Below, one piece after another: positions 60,147 to 64,000 of a DNA stretch of 64,000 bases. Below the pieces are notes generated by a model. That model saw only the letters and a program-made list of their open reading frames with translations. It was not told where the DNA came from and ran no database searches. Source of the DNA: Halomonas fontilapidosi (GTDB lineage: Bacteria > Pseudomonadota > Gammaproteobacteria > Pseudomonadales > Halomonadaceae); the NCBI RefSeq assembly GCF_014192285.1, contig NZ_JACHXQ010000004.1:186001-250000 (forward strand), read 5' to 3'. How positions within the stretch are numbered: position 1 is the stretch's first letter; each line of letters begins with the position of its first letter. Made by a program: the position numbers and the translations under genes.

Positions 60147-60454
60147 GACGTCTCTCCTGTACGTGATTGTAATCTTGTCATTTGACCGGGCGGTTTTGCC
60201 CCGGGGGCTGCATGCACTCCTTCAGTATGGTCACCAGCAGCGGGGGCTGCCGTGATCAAAGCCGGAGTGGCATCAACGCCCTACAATCAGCAATGCGCAT
60301 GCCTGCTTATTTAAAGCATAGGAATTTCAGCGGCTTGTGAAGTTTAAGTTCGACCTTGGTCGAAGCAGTGCTGGGCCGATGGGGCTGGGATTCCGCACTC
60401 GGCGGGCCTTGCGGTGTGCGGTTATCCGCACAGGTTCTCGCAACAGCGAGGACG
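60147..60454. other. Intergenic region upstream of the TAXI-TRAP operon; no gene seen
   Basis: About 308 bases, AT-rich near 60290-60345. It includes two short inverted repeats: TGCTT-attta-AAGCA (60304-60318) and TTCGACC-tt-GGTCGAA (60349-60364). These may be operator sites for the TRAP operon, but no regulator gene is adjacent. The right end leads into the 3' end of the Na/Pi cotransporter gene. Confidence 0.5.
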
Positions 60455-62179
60455 TCAGGCATCGGCATCATGCGGTGAGGTCAGGGCCGTCGTCAGGCGG
60501 CTGGCCTGGTGGAGGTCGTTCATCAGCGAGGAGGCGAGCCAGGGGTCCAGGCGACGCTGACGCAAGCGTTCGGCCAGTTCGTGCTGCCAGTGGCGTCGTA
60601 CCTCTTCCAGGGGAGCTTCGATGCCGCGGTCACCGGGGGCGTTGGCCAGGCGGTTGAGCCCTTCGGCGAGAGCCATGCGCAGGTCATCATGGGCCTCGCG
60701 CAGCGGGCTCGTGGGTGCGGCATGGCGCAGCAGGCTGCGTTGCAGCACCTCGCCGAAGCGCACCGCTTCGACGCGACGCAACGAGCGGGCATAGAGGGCC
60801 TCCAGGCGCGCCTGCTGTGCCGCGGTGAGGGGCGTGTCGATGCGCGAGTAGAAGTCCAGAATCTCGGCCATCAACGGCTTGATCTGCTCATGATAGCGCA
60901 CGTTTACCAGCGGCCACTCCTCCGGGGTAATGGGTGCCTCTATCACGTCCCGGCTGGGGGGGTGGCCGATCGCCTCGGCGCTGGGCACCAGGATTGCCGA
61001 GGCGAGCAGGTGGTAGGTGCGCCGGTCGAGCCGCCGGCACTCCTGCTCGATGGCGGCCAGGGCGGTGTCGGCATGCTGCAGGGCATTGGCATCCAGGTAG
61101 CGCGCCTGGGCGAGGGGCACGCGTACCGGGTCGGGAAAGAGCCGCTCCAGGCTGTGGGCCAGCCATGGGATCCAGGGCAGCATGAGCAGGATGCCCAGGC
61201 CATTGAAGAGGGTATGGAAGAGCGCCAGCTTGAGCGGCCAGGCGCTGTCAGCCAGGCCCAGCAGCACGGCGAGTCGGTCCACCAGTCCGGCTAGTGGCAG
61301 CAGCAGGGCCAGGGCCACGGCCGCGGTGATCAGGTTGAAGATCACGTGGGCGCCGGCCAGGCGCCGGCCGGCCGTGCTGGCGCCGAAGGCCCCGATCACT
61401 GCGGTCACGGTGGTGCCGATGTTGGCGCCGATGGCGATGGCCAGCGCCGGCAAATAGGGCAGCTGGCCGGAGGCCAACGCGGTGAGGGTGATCAGCAGCG
61501 TCGCGTGGCTGGACTGCATGACCACGGTGGCCATGACGCCGAACATCACCAGCAGTGGCCAGTGCCAGAGGTGATCGCCGCCCAGGCCGTCCAGGGAGAG
61601 ATCATCCTGCCAGCTCTCGAAGCCCAGCTTCATGAAGTCGATGCCCAGCAGCAGCAGACCCACGCCGAGCAGCAGGCCGGCGATGCCAGCGCGACTGCCC
61701 TGCAACAGTCGCGACCCCAGCAGTCCCAGCGCCAGCAGCGGCATCGCATACTGGGCGAGATTGGCCTTGAGGCCGAAGCCGGCGATCAGCCAGGCGCCGG
61801 TGGTGGTGCCGAGGTTGGCGCCGAAGAGCAGGGCGATGGCGGCCGGCAGCGCCACCAGGCCGGCACCGACGAAGGACATGGCCAGCAGGGTTACCAGCGA
61901 GCTGGACTGGACCAGTGCGGTCGCCAGGGCGCCCACGGCGATGGCGCGTGAGGTCCGGCGGGTGGCGGCGTGCAGCCAGCGATCCAGGGTGCCGCCGGAG
62001 AGGCGCTTGATAGCGTCTTCCAGGTGGCTCATGCCCCACAGAAAGAGGCCCAGGCCGGCGGCCAGCGTGGCCAGGTCGAGTCGCGCCACCAGTAGTGCCG
62101 CGGCGGCCATGAGCCCGAGCAGCTCGAGCAGATGGCGCTGTGGCAGCAGGACGGCGGCCGTTCCCTGGCCCTTGGGCAT
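60455..62179 (-). CDS. Na/Pi cotransporter-family protein with C-terminal PhoU-like domain
   Basis: 574 aa. The transmembrane half has the two inverted QSSS-type repeats: TALVQSSSLVTLLAM with LFGANLGTTTGAWLIAGFG, and VVMQSSHATLLITL with GANIGTTVTAVIGAFG. From about residue 350 onward the protein is soluble and helical, with paired bundles like PhoU. Bacterial members transport phosphate with Na+ or regulate it. The ATG at 62179 overlaps the yheV stop by one base, so translation is coupled. The QSSH in the second repeat is a small variation on QSSS. Confidence 0.88.
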   Translation of the reverse strand: MPKGQGTAAVLLPQRHLLELLGLMAAAALLVARLDLATLAAGLGLFLWGMSHLEDAIKRLSGGTLDRWLHAATRRTSRAIAVGALATALVQSSSLVTLLAMSFVGAGLVALPAAIALLFGANLGTTTGAWLIAGFGLKANLAQYAMPLLALGLLGSRLLQGSRAGIAGLLLGVGLLLLGIDFMKLGFESWQDDLSLDGLGGDHLWHWPLLVMFGVMATVVMQSSHATLLITLTALASGQLPYLPALAIAIGANIGTTVTAVIGAFGASTAGRRLAGAHVIFNLITAAVALALLLPLAGLVDRLAVLLGLADSAWPLKLALFHTLFNGLGILLMLPWIPWLAHSLERLFPDPVRVPLAQARYLDANALQHADTALAAIEQECRRLDRRTYHLLASAILVPSAEAIGHPPSRDVIEAPITPEEWPLVNVRYHEQIKPLMAEILDFYSRIDTPLTAAQQARLEALYARSLRRVEAVRFGEVLQRSLLRHAAPTSPLREAHDDLRMALAEGLNRLANAPGDRGIEAPLEEVRRHWQHELAERLRQRRLDPWLASSLMNDLHQASRLTTALTSPHDADA

Positions 62180-62424
62180 CAGGGGCCTTTCGGGTCGAGG
62201 ATCTTCACGGTCTGCAGGTCGCTGCGCGTCTGCTCCTCGCGTTCGCGATTGACCCGCGTCTCGAGCTCCGGCAAGGCCTCGTCCTCGATGGGCAACTGCT
62301 CGAAGAAGTCACAGCTGACGCAGTCGCGGTAGCGAATGCCGTTCTGCTCCCAGCTGCGAATGCGGTCCATCTCGGCGCAGCGCGGACAGATGGCCCCGGC
62401 GATAAAGCGTTTCTGGACGGTCAT
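62179..62424 (-). CDS. yheV: YheV-family zinc-ribbon protein (DUF2387)
   Basis: 81 aa. The metal site is CPRCAEMDRI..CVSC (two CxxC pairs) in the family context KRFIAGAICPRCAEMD, with WEQNGIRYRDCVSCDF. YheV genes are usually beside prlC, as here. Function is not known. The ATG at 62424 has GGAG upstream. It sits 48 bases after prlC and overlaps the Na/Pi gene by one base. Confidence 0.9.
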   Translation of the reverse strand: MTVQKRFIAGAICPRCAEMDRIRSWEQNGIRYRDCVSCDFFEQLPIEDEALPELETRVNREREEQTRSDLQTVKILDPKGP

Positions 62425-62442
62425 TTCGTCTCCATGATGGGG

Positions 62443-62464
62443 CCGCCGGGCGGGCCCGGCGGCG
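62443..62464 (-). terminator. Hairpin between prlC and yheV
   Basis: GCCGCCGGGC (62443-62452) and GCCCGGCGGC (62455-62464) pair with a 2-base centre, 8 bases after the prlC stop. No T-run; probably a partial terminator or mRNA stabiliser within the prlC-yheV-Na/Pi run. Confidence 0.5.
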
Positions 62465-62472
62465 AAATCTTC

Positions 62473-64000
62473 TCAGGCGGCACGAATGCCGCTGTGGCGA
62501 AGCAGCGGCTCGACGCTGGGCTCGCGGCCGCGGAAAGCGCGGAACAGCGCGGCGGCATCGCGGGAGCCGCCGCGCTCGAGGATCTCGGTGCGAAAGCGCC
62601 GACCGGTCTCGGGGTCGAAGATACCGGCTTCCTCGAAGGCGCTCCAGGCATCAGCGGAGAGCACCTCGGCCCACTTGTAACTGTAGTAACCCGCCGCATA
62701 GCCGCCGGCGAAGATGTGGCCGAAGCCGTTCTGGAAGCGGTTGATGTCGGCTCGCGGGACCACCGCCACGGCATCGCGTACCGCGTCGAGCAGCGCCTGG
62801 ATATCGGCGGCGCTCGGCGCGGCGAGCTCGCGGTGCAGGCGGAAGTCGAACAGCGAGAACTCCAGCTGGCGCACCATGCCCATGGCGGACTGGAAGTTCT
62901 TGGCTGCCAGCAGGCGTTCGAAGAGTGCCTCCGGCAGCGCAGCACCGTCCTCCACGTGGCCGGCGATCAGGTCGAGCCCCTCGCGTTCCCAGCAGAAGTT
63001 CTCCATGAACTGGCTGGGTAGCTCCACCGCATCCCAGGCGACACCGTTGATGCCGGAGATGTCGGCGACGGTCTGGCGGGTCAGCATGTGGTGCAGGCCG
63101 TGGCCGAACTCATGGAAGAGGGTGGTGACCTCTTCATGGGTCAGCAGGGCCGGGGTGTCCCCCACCGGACGGGTGAAGTTGCAGGTCAGGTAGGCCACCG
63201 GGAGCTGCACGGCCTCGCCTTCCAGGCGGCGAACGCGGCACTCGTCCATCCAGGCGCCGCCGCGCTTGCCCTCGCGGGCATAGAGGTCGAGATAGAAGCC
63301 GGCGATGGGCGTGCCATGCTCGAGGATGCGGAAGTAGCGCACGTCCGGGTGATAGCGCGGGGCCGTCTCATCCTCCTCGAAGGTGACGCCGTAGAGGCGC
63401 TCGACCACCCGGAACAGGCCGTCGACCACCTGCGGGGCAGGGAAGTAGGGGCGCAACTGCTCGTCGGAGATGGCATAGCGCGCCTCGCGCAGTTTCTCGC
63501 TGGCGAAGCCTACATCCCAGGGCGCGAGCGCTTCCATGCCCAGCTCGTCGCGGGCATAGGCCGCGAGCTCCGCGTACTCCTCGCGGGCCTGGGGGACGGC
63601 ACGTGCCGCCAGGTCCTCGAGAAAGCTGACGACCTGGTCGGGGGACTCGGCCATCTTGGTGGAGAGCGAGTAGTCGGCGTAGTCGCTGAAACCGAGGAGC
63701 TCGGCCAGTTCATGGCGCAGCGCCAGGATCTCCTCCATCACCGGCGCGTTGTCATACTCGCCGGCGTTGGGGCCCTGGTCGGAGGCGCGGGTGACAAAGG
63801 CGGTATACACCTCGCGACGCAGCTCGCGGTCCTCGGCATAGGTCATCACCGGGAAGAAGCTGGGGAAGTCCAGGGTGATACGGTAGCCGGCCAGGCCCTT
63901 GCCCTCGGCATTGGCGCGCAGGCTGGCCAGCGCGCTCTCGGGCAGGCCGGCGAGGCGAGTCTCGTCGGGAAGGTCCAGGTGCCAGGCTTGGGTGGCATCC
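62473..64000 (-). CDS. prlC: Oligopeptidase A (M3 metallopeptidase), N-terminus outside the window
   Basis: About 509 codons are present; the frame runs open to the window edge, so roughly the first quarter is missing. The zinc motif HEFGHGLHHML is clear (HExxH with the second His-rich helix), preceded by the MTYAEDRELRREVY and ASDQGPNAGEYDN segments. The C-terminal portion has FAGGYAAGYYSYKWAEVLSADAW, with the mobile glycine loop and substrate Tyr residues, then RFRTEILERGGSRDAAALFRAFRGREP. It degrades peptides, including cleaved signal peptides, in the cytoplasm. It heads a prlC-yheV-Na/Pi run on the minus strand. Confidence 0.95.
   Translation of the reverse strand, partial: DATQAWHLDLPDETRLAGLPESALASLRANAEGKGLAGYRITLDFPSFFPVMTYAEDRELRREVYTAFVTRASDQGPNAGEYDNAPVMEEILALRHELAELLGFSDYADYSLSTKMAESPDQVVSFLEDLAARAVPQAREEYAELAAYARDELGMEALAPWDVGFASEKLREARYAISDEQLRPYFPAPQVVDGLFRVVERLYGVTFEEDETAPRYHPDVRYFRILEHGTPIAGFYLDLYAREGKRGGAWMDECRVRRLEGEAVQLPVAYLTCNFTRPVGDTPALLTHEEVTTLFHEFGHGLHHMLTRQTVADISGINGVAWDAVELPSQFMENFCWEREGLDLIAGHVEDGAALPEALFERLLAAKNFQSAMGMVRQLEFSLFDFRLHRELAAPSAADIQALLDAVRDAVAVVPRADINRFQNGFGHIFAGGYAAGYYSYKWAEVLSADAWSAFEEAGIFDPETGRRFRTEILERGGSRDAAALFRAFRGREPSVEPLLRHSGIRAA

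Overview
The window looks like a chromosomal segment of a high-GC gammaproteobacterium, most likely a Halomonas-type (Halomonadaceae) organism. This rests on high GC in every gene and a typical marine or halophile gene set: TAXI-TRAP, tripartite tricarboxylate, NSS and DAACS sodium-driven transporters. Gene orders are also gammaproteobacterial: glnA..ntrBC, tkt-epd-pgk-fba beside metK, and prlC-yheV. The genus call is inference; there is no rRNA or marker search behind it. I found 55 protein genes (the first and last are cut by the window edges). I saw no tRNA, rRNA, CRISPR array, transposase, integrase or prophage. The window is mainly core metabolism and transport, not an obvious genomic island.

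Layout. 0-2.7 kb: the R subunit and the first codons of the M subunit of a type I restriction system (minus strand), then a gene-poor 0.4 kb with one REP-like palindrome. 3-6 kb: secreted EEP/HhH nuclease-like protein, pterin carbinolamine dehydratase, a monoheme c-type cytochrome and a DUF4202 protein (plus). 6.1-9.3 kb: acetate kinase with a MaoC-phosphotransacetylase fusion, and a small secreted DUF6746-like protein. 9.4-13.5 kb: DUF2237 protein, a C45-type Ntn hydrolase (with a duplicated scrap of its own 3' end nearby), a dicarboxylate/glutamate symporter and a secreted dienelactone hydrolase. 13.5-20.3 kb: a branched-chain amino acid ABC system whose binding protein is convergent to an NSS-livGFHM operon. 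20.4-23.4 kb: small conserved protein, typA/bipA and a glycosyltransferase-like protein.

23.4-29 kb is the nitrogen control block: glnA with a very good sigma-54 promoter and NtrC half-sites, a DUF4124 protein, then ntrBC with its own NtrC-type site and unexplained palindromes. 29.3-33.6 kb is a CoA-transferase plus TctCBA transporter operon, probably for uptake and CoA activation of a carboxylic acid. 33.7-37.7 kb holds dGTPase, RNase T2, NERD-domain and Sir2 genes side by side. They may be housekeeping, but the combination resembles parts used in phage defence. 37.7-43.3 kb: YciH/SUI1, HAD phosphatase, DUF6394 plus an RCK potassium channel, a CaCA antiporter and a histidine phosphatase.

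43.3-50 kb encodes central carbon enzymes (class II aldolase, Pgk, Epd, class I aldolase, transketolase). These feed triose and pentose phosphates; Epd also starts pyridoxal-phosphate synthesis. 50.2-56.8 kb is the activated methyl cycle (metK, ahcY, metF) with LigB and an AEC transporter between. 56.9-64 kb: a TAXI-TRAP transporter, a Na/Pi cotransporter, YheV and the C-terminal two thirds of oligopeptidase A. Convergent gene pairs are repeatedly separated by strong GC-rich hairpins. I did not find a clear-cut new system. The best leads are the 33.7-37.7 kb nuclease/Sir2 neighbourhood, the atypical potassium-channel filter, the C45 gene fragment and the palindromes in front of ntrB.
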